From NCBI GenBank assembly GCA_022447605.1, contig JAKVBG010000010.1:62001-126000 (forward strand): DNA of 64,000 nt, written 5' to 3'. This DNA is from Mariniblastus sp. Lineage in GTDB: Bacteria > Planctomycetota > Planctomycetia > Pirellulales > Pirellulaceae. Both the position numbers and the translations under genes were made by a program. The notes below the pieces were generated by a model. It was not told the origin of the DNA, made no database searches, and saw only the letters and a program-made list of their open reading frames with translations. Within the stretch, counting starts at the first letter, position 1. Every line of letters begins with the position of its first letter. Of the stretch, positions 38,366 through 47,683 are shown piece by piece.

Positions 38366-38548
38366 ATCTGTTCCGAGGTAAAACCTGCCTGTGTCGATCC
38401 AGCCGTTATCATAAACCACATTGCCCGGCGGGGTAGCCAGTTTTTGCAGGGGCCGCAGGGCAACGGTCGGCTGGCTCATTCGGTCGTCGCGCTTTGACAG
38501 CCGATTCCGAATATGTTCGATTGGTCTCAGCACACTACCTGCCCGGAA

Positions 38549-39727
38549 ATGAGAATGATGATGAAAATACTGATGCCAACCTTGGTTTTCCTGTCAGCCA
38601 CTTCTATCGGACTGGTCACTCTGTGTGGCCAGGAACCGGATACGGCGGCCTCGGGTCCAACGTCCGAGCCAGCAGCCGAGATCCAGGCCGCGATCGAGGC
38701 GTTTCAAACGGAGCACCAACTGCCGGGGATCAGTGTCGCCATCAGCCAACAGGGTAAGTTCATCTTCAACCGGGCATTCGGCCTGTCGGATCTGGAAAAC
38801 CGGGTCCCGGCCAGTCCCGCGACGGTCTACCGAACCGCCTCGATCGCCAAGCCACTGACGGCCATCTGCGTGCTGCAACTGGCCGAACAGGGAAAAATTG
38901 ACCTGGACCAACCGATCAGCCAGTACTGCCCCGAGTTTCCTGCAGGGCAAAATCCGCCCACTGTGCGGCAGCTCCTCTGCCACCAGGGGGGAGTGCGGCA
39001 CTACAAGAATGCGTTGGAACCGAATGGTACCCGCTATTTTTCCAGCCTGAAGGATTCCCTCCAGCTGTTTATCGACGATCGGCTGCAGGCCCCACCCGGC
39101 ACCCGCTTCATCTACACGACCTACGGCTACTCGCTGCTGGGACGAGCCGTCGAAACGGTCTCGGGGCAACCATTTGATGTCTACCTGCAGCAGCATGTTT
39201 TTGATCGGGCCAACATGAAATCGGCCGGCCTGGACAATGTCTATCAGATCATTCCGCACCGCACACGCGGTTACGCCAAGCTGGGGGAACAACAGTACCA
39301 GCAGTTACCAGCCGTGGTCCGCGACGGGCTCAAGCCGGGGGATGTCGTCAACTGCAGACTGCACGACACCAGCATGAAGATCCCGGGCGGCGGCCTGATC
39401 TGCGCGGCCAGCGACCTGGCTCACCTCGGCAATGCGATGCTGGATGACCAGCTGATCAAGCGAACGACCCGCGACGAGGCCTGGACGGCCCAGTCTACCC
39501 TGGACGGTAAGGCGACTACCTACGGTCTGGGCTGGGTCGTGACTCAGGCCGATCAATCCCCCCGTGTTTCGCACTCCGGCGGCCAGGCGGGGACGTCCAC
39601 CTACTTGATGATCCTGCCGGAACAACAGGCAGCAATCGCCATCATGACCAACCTGCAAGGCGCTCCCTGCACCCGCCTGGCCAGGACTTTGCAGAACCTG
39701 ATCGCGACCCCCCCGTCATCGCAATAG
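38549..39727 (+). CDS. Secreted serine hydrolase, class C beta-lactamase-like
   Basis: 392 residues. Signal peptide KILMPTLVFLSATSIGLVTL, then the beta-lactamase/DD-peptidase fold: nucleophile Ser and Lys in TASIAKPLTA (SxxK), Y-G-Y in TTYGYSLLG (the Y-x-N position) and HSGG in place of KTG. These penicillin-binding-like esterases act on peptides or esters; antibiotic resistance should not be assumed. GGAAATGAG near the start makes the exact ATG uncertain among four in a row (38549-38561). It is divergent from the sulfatase gene. Confidence 0.88.
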   Translation: MRMMMKILMPTLVFLSATSIGLVTLCGQEPDTAASGPTSEPAAEIQAAIEAFQTEHQLPGISVAISQQGKFIFNRAFGLSDLENRVPASPATVYRTASIAKPLTAICVLQLAEQGKIDLDQPISQYCPEFPAGQNPPTVRQLLCHQGGVRHYKNALEPNGTRYFSSLKDSLQLFIDDRLQAPPGTRFIYTTYGYSLLGRAVETVSGQPFDVYLQQHVFDRANMKSAGLDNVYQIIPHRTRGYAKLGEQQYQQLPAVVRDGLKPGDVVNCRLHDTSMKIPGGGLICAASDLAHLGNAMLDDQLIKRTTRDEAWTAQSTLDGKATTYGLGWVVTQADQSPRVSHSGGQAGTSTYLMILPEQQAAIAIMTNLQGAPCTRLARTLQNLIATPPSSQ

Positions 39728-39733
39728 CGCCAC

Positions 39734-40765
39734 CTAGTCTCGGCCTTGCCCCATGCTCACGCTGCGAAACGCGCCAAGCACGATATGGTCGAGCACCTCG
39801 ATGCCCAGCTGCTGGCCGGCCGCTTGCAGGCGGGCCGTCACCTGCCAGTCCTCCCGACTGGGTGTCGGATCACCCGAAGGGTGGTTGTGCACCAGCAGGA
39901 TCGCCGAGGCCGAGTCCTTGATCGCGACATGGAAGACCTCGCGGGGGTGGACCAGGCTGGCGTCCAAAATACCGACCGACACCTGGTGGGTATCGATCAC
40001 GCAATGTTTGGTGTCGAGTGTCACCACGTGAAACTCCTCCTTCGATCCGTCCATGACCAAGCGACGAAAATGAGTTTCGCAGAACTGGATCGCGTCGTCG
40101 GCCGAGCCAATCCGGACCCGCTCACCCGGCGAGAGCGCAAGCTCGGCAATCCGTCGCCCCAGTTCAATACCAGCCATGATCTGGCAGTACGCCGTGGTGG
40201 CGACCACCGAGCTGGTCGCTTTCAGCTCGGCCGGGCTGGCAGCCGGCAGCCGGTCCAGCTTGTCGGCGTACTGGTTGGCCAGTTTCACCCCGGCCTGGAC
40301 CGCCGACTCGCCAGCGCGACCCGCTCGAATGAGGATCGCCAGCAACTCGGATGTCATCAGGTTCTCAGCCCCCATTTTCAACAGCCGCTCGCGGGGCCGA
40401 TCATGGGGGGGCGTCTCGGCAATGCGGAAACCTTGGCTGTTTCTCCCTAGCCAGCGGTCGAGGTCAAATTCACCCCGATCCATATTCCAACGATAGCGGG
40501 CCGACTTCCAGTCGCCACCCAACTCCCGAATCAACCAGCCCTGGCTAGCCAATTCGTTGACGACCTTGACCACGAACTCGGGAGGCTGCCGGACCAGTTG
40601 TCCCTGCAGATCTTCCAGGCCAAAGTTCGCCCGTGTCCGGACCGTCTCGACCACTTGCTGGTACTGCCGGTATTCTTCGCTGTTCCCGGCCACGGGAATC
40701 GCCCGGGGAACCGGCCCAGCCACCGGGGACGAGCGGTTCGTCTTTCTTGGGTTCGCCTTGGCCAT
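39734..40765 (-). CDS. radC: RadC-like JAB/MPN-domain protein with a long N-terminal extension
   Basis: 343 residues, against about 225 for typical RadC. The C-terminal half is standard: RERLLKMGAENLMTSELLAI (helix-hairpin-helix part), then LVHNHPSGDPTPSREDW, the H-x-H-x10-D zinc motif of JAMM proteins. Residues 1-115 are extra: a basic tail, then a segment (RANFGLEDLQGQLVRQPPEF, then VKVVNELASQGWLIRELGG) that looks like a winged helix. The function of RadC is not settled; the name reflects family, not proven repair. Convergent with the serine hydrolase gene (6-base gap). Confidence 0.85.
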   Translation of the reverse strand: MAKANPRKTNRSSPVAGPVPRAIPVAGNSEEYRQYQQVVETVRTRANFGLEDLQGQLVRQPPEFVVKVVNELASQGWLIRELGGDWKSARYRWNMDRGEFDLDRWLGRNSQGFRIAETPPHDRPRERLLKMGAENLMTSELLAILIRAGRAGESAVQAGVKLANQYADKLDRLPAASPAELKATSSVVATTAYCQIMAGIELGRRIAELALSPGERVRIGSADDAIQFCETHFRRLVMDGSKEEFHVVTLDTKHCVIDTHQVSVGILDASLVHPREVFHVAIKDSASAILLVHNHPSGDPTPSREDWQVTARLQAAGQQLGIEVLDHIVLGAFRSVSMGQGRD

Positions 40766-40977
40766 GTCGAATCACCCTCTCTGCGAGAATCCTGCCGACC
40801 AGGAATTGCCCCTGAATTTGGCCAGCCTTTATAATGCCGCCTACCATGCCACTCTTGATCAGGCCTGGTTGCTTCATCATGACGATTGGCAGGTGGGATG
40901 CAAACCTCTCCCTCGACTTCCGTGTTGTGTCATACGGCCCAGCGGCGTTTTCTGTTTTTCCAGAAGGATTGTTTAGC

Positions 40978-42198
40978 ATGACCAAGCATCTTCTGATCTG
41001 CCTGGCCCTCCTCTCTTTGCCATGTGCGATCTCTGAGGCCCAGCCGGATCGGGCCGACCATTGGCGGGCCGATCTCGACCTATTGGCAACCGAACTCCCG
41101 CAAAAACATATCGACCTGTTTCACACCTTGCCCGAGGCTGAATTCCGGCAGGGGATCGATTCACTCAAACAATCGGCCGACGCACTGGACGACAATCAGC
41201 TGACACTCCAGTTAATGGAACTGGTCGCCCGGGTGGGGGATGGCCACACGTCGGTTCAGCCGGATGTTGGCAAGATGCGTTTCTTGCCGTTGCAGTTCTA
41301 TCTGTTCAAGGACGGTCTGTATGTCATCCAGGCCTCGCCTGAGTGGCGCGATGCGTTCGGTGGCCGGGTCACCCGCATCGGCAGCCTGCCAATAGACGAC
41401 GTGTTGCAGCAGGTCTCGCGCTATGCGGCCCGGGACAATCAGCAACAACTGAAAAACAGTGCACCACGATTCTTGAGAGTGGCTGATATGCTGGTGGCTG
41501 CCGGCGCTTGGAAAGATGTCGATTCAGGGACGATCGAGTACCAGAAGAACGGCGAGTCGAAGACGGTTACCTGTCGCTCGATGTCAGCTGATCAACTCAA
41601 CCAGGTCGACTGGGTTTCGCGAAAGGTCATCCCGATGTACCAACAAAAAAGTGAGCTCGATCACTGGAATGACTGGTTACCCGACTCGAAAACCGTTTTC
41701 TTTAAGTACAACCGTTGTCGCAACAAACCGGCTTTTGACCGACTTGTTCGAGGGACTTCCGGCTTTATCGCACAAAATGATGTGCAGAAGTTCGTGCTCG
41801 ATTTGCGGGATAACGGGGGTGGTGATTCCCGCATTTTGTCACCCTTGCTGACCTACCTGGCCAGCAGTCCGAAGCTGAACAAGCCGGACCGGCTGTTTGT
41901 GATCATCGGCCGAACCACGTTTTCGTCGGCCGTGTTGAATGCCTCGGAAACCAAACTGGCCACCCAGGCCACCTTCGTGGGAGAGCCGAGTGGTGGCAAG
42001 CCGAACCACTATGGCGAAGTGCGCAGCCTGGTACTGCCCAACTCGGGCCTGACCGTCCGTTATTGCACCAACAAATTTCAAAGGATCGAGGGGAGCGATC
42101 CTCCCTCGCTCATGCCGGATATCAACATTGAGCCAACTTTTGCAGACTGGTCCAACGGTCGCGACCCGGTCCTGGAAGCGATCTTGAAAAGACGCTGA
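40978..42198 (+). CDS. Secreted S41-like (tail-specific) peptidase
   Basis: 406 residues from the ATG at 40978, which has AGAAGGA nine bases upstream and starts a signal peptide (KHLLICLALLSLPCAISEA). The frame upstream is a chance extension. Motifs: MELVARVGDGHTSVQ, LDLRDNGGGDSRI, which is the conserved NGGG loop of S41 peptidases, GRTTFSSAVLNA with the likely nucleophile Ser, and FVGEPSGGKPNHYGE. There is no PDZ domain visible, unlike CtpA. It probably processes extracellular or periplasmic proteins. Confidence 0.85.
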   Translation: MTKHLLICLALLSLPCAISEAQPDRADHWRADLDLLATELPQKHIDLFHTLPEAEFRQGIDSLKQSADALDDNQLTLQLMELVARVGDGHTSVQPDVGKMRFLPLQFYLFKDGLYVIQASPEWRDAFGGRVTRIGSLPIDDVLQQVSRYAARDNQQQLKNSAPRFLRVADMLVAAGAWKDVDSGTIEYQKNGESKTVTCRSMSADQLNQVDWVSRKVIPMYQQKSELDHWNDWLPDSKTVFFKYNRCRNKPAFDRLVRGTSGFIAQNDVQKFVLDLRDNGGGDSRILSPLLTYLASSPKLNKPDRLFVIIGRTTFSSAVLNASETKLATQATFVGEPSGGKPNHYGEVRSLVLPNSGLTVRYCTNKFQRIEGSDPPSLMPDINIEPTFADWSNGRDPVLEAILKRR

Positions 42199-42225
42199 AC
42201 GAATCGGCTGACCCAACAGCCCCGC

Positions 42226-45200
42226 CTAGGGGCTCTCCTTGTTCGGTTGGCCGGCCGCCTCCGGTTCGCCTTCCGACTCGGTCGCCGCGGGCCCGGCTGG
42301 CTCGAAACCGAATTCTTTCCCTTTGTCGACCGCCGGGATCCCCTTGGCCATCCAGACCGGCATCGGCGCGTCCATCAGGTAGTGGTCAAAAAACTGCTGC
42401 ATGCGGCGGGCAAAGTCAAGACGGTTCTCCTGCTTCATCACCCAGTGCGGTTGCTCGTTGTAGTTCAGCAGCCAGGCCGGTTTCTCCAGCCGTCGCAAGG
42501 CGACGAACAACTCGATCCCTTGATACCAAGGCACTGCGCCATCCTCGTCGTTATGCAGGATCAACAGGGGCGTGTTGATCTTGTCAGCCTGGAACAGGGG
42601 TGAATTCAGGATGTACTTGTCTCGATCCTCCCACAACGTTGCGCCGATACGGCTCTGCGTCTTTTCATACTGGAACATGCGGCTCATCCCGCTACTCCAG
42701 CGAATCCCGCCGTAGGCGCTGGTCATGTTGCTGACCGGAGCACCGGACTCGGCACAGGCAAACATGTCAGTCTGGGTCACCAGGAAGGCGGTCTGGTAAC
42801 CGCCCCAGCTATGGCCCTGCATGCCGATCCGCGCTTCATCGACAAAGCCCTGGTTCACCAGGTGGGTCACACCCGGCAGAATTGCATCGGCCGCACTCGG
42901 ACCGGGAAACCCGGTCTTGTACGGGATGTCGGGTACGAACAGGAGGTAACCACGGCTGACATAAAAACTGAAATTGATAATCGAACGGCCGGCCGCCGGC
43001 GGGTAGTAGCTGTGGAGCTTGTCCGAATTGCGCTCGTAAAAATAGACCAGCATCGGGTATTTTTTCTGTGGGTCAAAACCGTCCGGCTTGTACAGAATGC
43101 CATCCAGCGGGGTTCCATCGGCCGAATCCCAGTGGACCAGTTCGGCCGTTCCCCAGCGGTACTCCATCTGCTGCGGGTTGATCCGTGAGATGCGGGTGAT
43201 GGCGCCCATGTCCACATGGCTGTACCAGAGATCGGGCGAGCGACGAAACGTCGAGCGGGTCATGAGCACCGCGTCGGAATCCTTCGCCTTCTTCAACCCA
43301 CCCACGCTTTCGTCCAGCGACAAGCGCTGGACGGGGGCTGTGCCCGAACCGAGATCCAGGCTGGCATAGCCGCTCGCCTTGGTCCCCTCGTCGAACATCG
43401 ACAGGATCATCCCTTGCCCGGGGTCGATCGAGCGCTGAAGCGGATCGAGCTGCACGTAACGGTAACGGCGAGAGTCCTCTCGACCTTTGCCTTGCGTGAT
43501 GCACTTCGCCTCCTGGCGACCGGTCGGGTCGAGCTGCCAGATGTCGTAACGGTCATAGACCAGGACACCTTGGTCGTCAGCCAACCAGCCAGCAACACCG
43601 TAAGGTCGCGGGTCGGAGGGTGTGTCATGCAGCACGTTGTACAATTCATGTGGGATCGCGGAACTGATTTGGGCAGGTCGATTGCCCCCTTTCTGGCGGG
43701 CAGTCGGCTGGGCGAACCAGGCGCGCTGGTCGGTATCCCACCACAGGATAAACTTCCCGTCGGGTGATAGCCTGCCGCCGGTCCGACTTTTTTCCAGAAC
43801 CGGGCGGGCCGTCCCTGTTTTCAGGTCAACCAAATATGTGTCCTGGTAACCTGGCAGATCCCACGACATCAGCTTGTTGTATTTTTCCTGCGACGTTCCG
43901 ACCGCAACGTCGGCCGTCGACCGCGGGTCAACCGTCACTTGGGGCATGTCTGGCGTTGCCAGCTGTGTCATTTTTTTTGATTTTAGATCGTAGGCCGCCC
44001 GGTAACTCCGGTTGCGTTCCTGTTCGGCGCGAATCAGCTGTTGCGGTTGCAATTGCGGATCCTGCCAGTGCCAGAGATCCAGTTTCGCCTGCGGCTCATC
44101 CGGCCCTTCTTCCTCGGCCGGCGGCAACGGGGCCGTATTGAAAAACAAGCGGCGGCCATCTTCACTGAAGACCGGCTGACCGCCGGACGCCAAGCCCCAG
44201 CCAGGCTGCAAACCGGGCGACTGGGGGGTGACAATCGGTGCAGCTTTTTTTTGCCCGGCCCGCCAGTGATAGAGATTCCAGCTCGGTGATTTCGATTCGT
44301 AATCATCGCGGTTGGTAAGGAAGGCGACCTCGCTACCCGAATCATTGATCGTCAGGCCACGGTATTCCCCCAATCCGTTCAGCACCGAAACCACCGGACC
44401 GCGGTTGAGATCCATGACCCACAGACCATCTTCGTCGGGCCGGTCCTTGGTGGAGGTGCTGAATGCCAGCAGGTTTCCTGGCTTGCTGAATTCAAAACTG
44501 ACAACGTTGGGAAATCTCTGCTCAACCCCCGTTTCCAGGTTGTAAAGGACCAGTTCCGATCCGGCTTTCTTCTCTTTCTTCTGCTCCTTGTCGCTGGCCG
44601 GTTTCTGGGCAGCTTTCCCCTTGGTCGCTGGCGCCGGCTGCCCGGATTGTCCCTTTTCACGACTCGTCTTTCCCTCGCTGGCCGATTGAGGCTTGGTGGC
44701 TGCGACCGGCTTTTTCCGTTTTGACTGTTTCGGGGTCGAGGCCGGGCGCTGCAAGCCGCTAGGGGTCACTTCAAACGTCTCGGTGACGGGTGACTTGCCC
44801 GTCTTCAGCTTGGCTTCGCCTTTTCCCTGGCCCAACAGGAAAGCGACCCATGTCGAGTTGTCCCGCGGAACCTTGAACGAGTTCACGTTGTCAACCGTGG
44901 TGGTTCGCCCCGTATCGAGCTGTAACAAGGTCAGCTTGCTGCGAGGCATCTCCTCCGGTTTTTTCTTCTCTTTCTTCAGTTTCTCCAGCAAGGCCTTGTC
45001 GGGGGTGACCCGGAAGATGGCGAACTGGCTGTTGTCGGTGAACCGGGCACCAGTCCCATTGGCAACCGAATACTCCTGGCTCGAGTCCGCCTGCCGGAAT
45101 TTCAAGGTGACGTTTTCCTTGCCGTCGCGCACCGAGTACATGACCCATTTTCCGTCCGGGGAGAGGGCCGAGGCATTGATCGTATTCCAACGATCGTAAT

Positions 45201-45318
45201 CTTCATGTTCCAGCGACCGCGCATCGTCCCGTTGTTGGGCCGCGCCTTGGCCGGGCAAGAAAACAAGACCGGTCAGGGTCAAACAGATAACGGGCAAAAA
45301 TCTGGGGAGCATTCGCAT
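42226..45318 (-). CDS. Secreted S9-family prolyl oligopeptidase-like peptidase
   Basis: 1030 residues. Signal peptide (FLPVICLTLTGLVFLPGQGA), a beta-propeller domain, and a C-terminal alpha/beta-hydrolase with Ser in GHSWGGYQ, Asp in LILHNDEDGAVPW and His in NEQPHWVMK. All three catalytic residues are in place. An inserted lysine/alanine-rich low-complexity linker (about residues 200-260, for example KAAQKPASDKEQKKEKKAG) interrupts the propeller and makes the protein longer than typical family members of about 700-900. It cleaves peptides outside the cytoplasm. Convergent with the S41-like gene. Confidence 0.92.
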   Translation of the reverse strand: MRMLPRFLPVICLTLTGLVFLPGQGAAQQRDDARSLEHEDYDRWNTINASALSPDGKWVMYSVRDGKENVTLKFRQADSSQEYSVANGTGARFTDNSQFAIFRVTPDKALLEKLKKEKKKPEEMPRSKLTLLQLDTGRTTTVDNVNSFKVPRDNSTWVAFLLGQGKGEAKLKTGKSPVTETFEVTPSGLQRPASTPKQSKRKKPVAATKPQSASEGKTSREKGQSGQPAPATKGKAAQKPASDKEQKKEKKAGSELVLYNLETGVEQRFPNVVSFEFSKPGNLLAFSTSTKDRPDEDGLWVMDLNRGPVVSVLNGLGEYRGLTINDSGSEVAFLTNRDDYESKSPSWNLYHWRAGQKKAAPIVTPQSPGLQPGWGLASGGQPVFSEDGRRLFFNTAPLPPAEEEGPDEPQAKLDLWHWQDPQLQPQQLIRAEQERNRSYRAAYDLKSKKMTQLATPDMPQVTVDPRSTADVAVGTSQEKYNKLMSWDLPGYQDTYLVDLKTGTARPVLEKSRTGGRLSPDGKFILWWDTDQRAWFAQPTARQKGGNRPAQISSAIPHELYNVLHDTPSDPRPYGVAGWLADDQGVLVYDRYDIWQLDPTGRQEAKCITQGKGREDSRRYRYVQLDPLQRSIDPGQGMILSMFDEGTKASGYASLDLGSGTAPVQRLSLDESVGGLKKAKDSDAVLMTRSTFRRSPDLWYSHVDMGAITRISRINPQQMEYRWGTAELVHWDSADGTPLDGILYKPDGFDPQKKYPMLVYFYERNSDKLHSYYPPAAGRSIINFSFYVSRGYLLFVPDIPYKTGFPGPSAADAILPGVTHLVNQGFVDEARIGMQGHSWGGYQTAFLVTQTDMFACAESGAPVSNMTSAYGGIRWSSGMSRMFQYEKTQSRIGATLWEDRDKYILNSPLFQADKINTPLLILHNDEDGAVPWYQGIELFVALRRLEKPAWLLNYNEQPHWVMKQENRLDFARRMQQFFDHYLMDAPMPVWMAKGIPAVDKGKEFGFEPAGPAATESEGEPEAAGQPNKESP

Positions 45319-45657
45319 GGGGTGGTGCCGTAATTCGGGGTAAAAACAGGTCCATTCAAGATAATCGGAGATCGTCTGATGGCCAGTTTGAAGCGATCGA
45401 AAGAGCCTTTTTTATGCGGAAATGCCCCGTTTCTCGCGGACGTCGCGGTCCCGCACCGGGGCCGGCGCCCGAGAGAGTAATTCCGTTTCAATTGTTACGT
45501 TTGATTCAATCGTTCGAGTTTCCCTCAATTCACTGTCGCAAGAGGAGAAATTTCCTGACGGCCTGCGTTTCTTGATTGAACCTTGGGGAACAACACTTGG
45601 TTCGACGGCTGGGACCGACCACCCGTCGATGGAACATGCACCCTGAGAGAATCCATC
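45319..45657. promoter_or_regulatory. Divergent region between S9 peptidase and short secreted protein
   Basis: About 340 bases with no protein-like frame. It must hold two promoters. A GAGAGAA ribosome site precedes 45658. I found no strong -35/-10 pair or operator-like palindrome. Confidence 0.35.
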
Positions 45658-45921
45658 ATGAGACGACTTCTGCTTGCCGCCAGCATCGCCTGCGGCGCCT
45701 TGTTGCTGGGAACCGTTGTGGCTGAACCGGCTGCGGCACAAACTGGTTATTATCCTTACGTGATCGCCCGGTCCCAAGACCGCGCCAAGATTCGGGCCAC
45801 CCCGATCGAAAAACGGCCGTACCGACCCTTGCATTTTTATGGCAACACGGTTCGGCGAAACTACTACGGCAGGACCCTCCCGGCGCAATTCCGACGGGCA
45901 GTGACCGGCCGTCGCCGCTAA
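45658..45921 (+). CDS. Short secreted basic protein, planctomycete type
   Basis: 87 residues, function unknown. A signal peptide (MRRLLLAASIACGALLLGTV) ends near AAAQT. The mature part is small, basic and rich in Arg and Tyr (ARSQDRAKIRATPIEKRPYR, then LHFYGNTVRRNYYGR). The RxxIxxTPIExRPYRPLHFYGNTVRR pattern is one I associate with short planctomycete exported proteins. The ATG at 45658 with GAGAGAA upstream is preferred over the frame start at 45583. A strong terminator follows, so it is a single-gene transcript. Confidence 0.75.
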   Translation: MRRLLLAASIACGALLLGTVVAEPAAAQTGYYPYVIARSQDRAKIRATPIEKRPYRPLHFYGNTVRRNYYGRTLPAQFRRAVTGRRR

Positions 45922-45959
45922 ACGAAAATTCTAGCCCTGCTACCCACAGCTGGAACCGG

Positions 45960-45989
45960 GCCCCGTTGTCATGACAACGGGGCTTTTTT
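45960..45989 (+). terminator. Perfect palindromic terminator between convergent genes
   Basis: A 24-base perfect palindrome, GCCCCGTTGTCA with its complement (45960-45983), ends in TTTTTT on the + strand and has AAAAAA on its other side, so it can stop transcription of both the short secreted protein gene and recQ. Confidence 0.88.
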
Positions 45990-46001
45990 CGTGGCGCCGC
46001 T

Positions 46002-47456
46002 TCAGGAAGGGGGAGTTGGCAAGCGCAGGCCAAAGTAATTGTGAATGAAATCCTTCCGATCGCCGCCATGCTTGGCGTACTCCATCATTTTCAGGAGCTT
46101 GTGTTGGTCGCGTTTTTGCTTCTGCTCCGTCCAGTCGGCATCCAGAAACCGCTCCGGCAATCCCGACTCGACTTTTAACTGGAGTGGATTCAACATCCCG
46201 CTGATGACGCCCCACCGTTCCAGCATCGCCAAGCTGGTTTCCAGCCGCCGGTCGTGTTTCTGTTTATGGTGCAACCGCTCCCGCAGCCAGTCGATTCCAA
46301 ATGAGTTGACCTGCTCCAGATCGTTTTCCAGAAAATCGTAAACTCGCTGGTAAAACTCGGCATCCGGGTTGCTCCATTGCAGAAATTCCATTTGCGTGGC
46401 CAGGTCCCGCTGGTCATACAGCAGCCTGCACTCCGACGGGAGCCCATCCCGACCGGCCCGGCCAATTTCCTGATAGTACGACTCCAGGGAACCGGGCAAC
46501 TCGGCATGCATCACGAACCGGATCGCCTCCTTGTCGATCCCCATCCCGAACGCATTGGTCGCCAGGACCAGCTGGTCGTCACGTTTCATGAACTGGTCCT
46601 GCAGCTGGCGGCGGCGGGAGCGGTCCAGGTCGCCATGGTAAACGAGGTGGGGAATCTGCCGCTCGCGCAGTGTATCACTGAAGCGGCTCAGGGTGCGAAT
46701 CAACGTGAAGTAGACGATGCCACTCCCCTCGATCCGCCGAACTGTTTCCAGAATCGCCGCCAGCTTTTCGTCATCGTCCCACACATGGTCCACCAGTAAT
46801 TGCAAGTTGGGCCGTTCGATTCCATGATGAAACACGGCCATTTGGTCCGGTGCCAGGCCGAGTTGATCCACAATATCCACCTGGACCTCGGGTGTGGCGG
46901 TTGCCGTCAGGGCCACTGTGGTCGGGCTGCCCAGGCTGGCGCGGATTTCCCCTATGCGAGTATAGTCGGGCCGAAAATCATGCCCCCACTCACTGATGCA
47001 GTGCGCTTCGTCCACCGCCATCAGTTGTATTTTGCGCTGATCAATTGCCTCCAGGAATTCCGGCTTGCGAAACCGCTCAGGCGTGACATACAGCAAGTCG
47101 AATTGGCCGGCAGCAATTTGAAGATAACGGTCCGTTCGTTCCTGACGACCCAGAGATGAATTGACAAACGTGGCAGACACACCCTTGGCCCGGAGGGAAT
47201 CCACCTGGTCTTTCATCAAGGCGATCAGGGGGGAAATCACCAGCGTCAATTCCCGCTGCGGCGTGTTACCCGGGGCAGGCGCCTGACCTGAGTGGAGGAT
47301 GGCAGGAATCTGATAACAGAGACTTTTCCCCATTCCGGTTGGCATGATGACCAAGGCGTGTTGGCCTGCGAGTAACCGCTCGATGATCTCTGCCTGGCGA
47401 CCCCGAAAATCGGCATGGCCGAAAACCTGCTGCAATATCTGCTGGGGATAGGACAT
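46002..47456 (-). CDS. recQ: RecQ-family DNA helicase with truncated zinc-binding region
   Basis: 484 residues from the ATG of MSYPQQILQQVFGHADFRG. Motif I MPTGMGKSLCYQ, motif II DEAHCISEWGHDFRP, motif III ALTATATP and motif VI QEIGRAGRDG are intact, so ATPase and helicase activity are expected. Normal RecQ continues with a Cys-rich zinc site, a winged helix and HRDC; here the first Cys is replaced (GGDRKDFIHNYFG, where C-R is usual) and the protein ends nine residues later (LRLPTPPS), before the CGxCDxC part. No downstream frame was seen that restores these domains. The open frame extends 47 codons upstream of the chosen start. Confidence 0.9.
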   Translation of the reverse strand: MSYPQQILQQVFGHADFRGRQAEIIERLLAGQHALVIMPTGMGKSLCYQIPAILHSGQAPAPGNTPQRELTLVISPLIALMKDQVDSLRAKGVSATFVNSSLGRQERTDRYLQIAAGQFDLLYVTPERFRKPEFLEAIDQRKIQLMAVDEAHCISEWGHDFRPDYTRIGEIRASLGSPTTVALTATATPEVQVDIVDQLGLAPDQMAVFHHGIERPNLQLLVDHVWDDDEKLAAILETVRRIEGSGIVYFTLIRTLSRFSDTLRERQIPHLVYHGDLDRSRRRQLQDQFMKRDDQLVLATNAFGMGIDKEAIRFVMHAELPGSLESYYQEIGRAGRDGLPSECRLLYDQRDLATQMEFLQWSNPDAEFYQRVYDFLENDLEQVNSFGIDWLRERLHHKQKHDRRLETSLAMLERWGVISGMLNPLQLKVESGLPERFLDADWTEQKQKRDQHKLLKMMEYAKHGGDRKDFIHNYFGLRLPTPPS

Positions 47457-47683
47457 GGATCTTTCAAGCCGCGGCGGCTCGATCCTGGAAACGGGGACAC
47501 GCTGTTGAGCCGTTATCCTAGGTCTTTTGGCTGGCCAGACAATCGCAAAAAAGAATGTCGTGACTGCGGATTTCCCCGGGGTTGGAACGGGTGTCATTTC
47601 TTTTATCCTGTTAAGGGTCCCCTGCCTACAAGCACCGGCTGAGTCGGATTCCCGCCTGCAACGTTTGGAAATTTTGAGTTCGG

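Noticed and set aside
38549-39727. Antibiotic-resistance beta-lactamase
   Set aside because: The KTG motif is replaced by HSGG and the Tyr motif is Y-G-Y, which fits an esterase or peptidase of the same fold.
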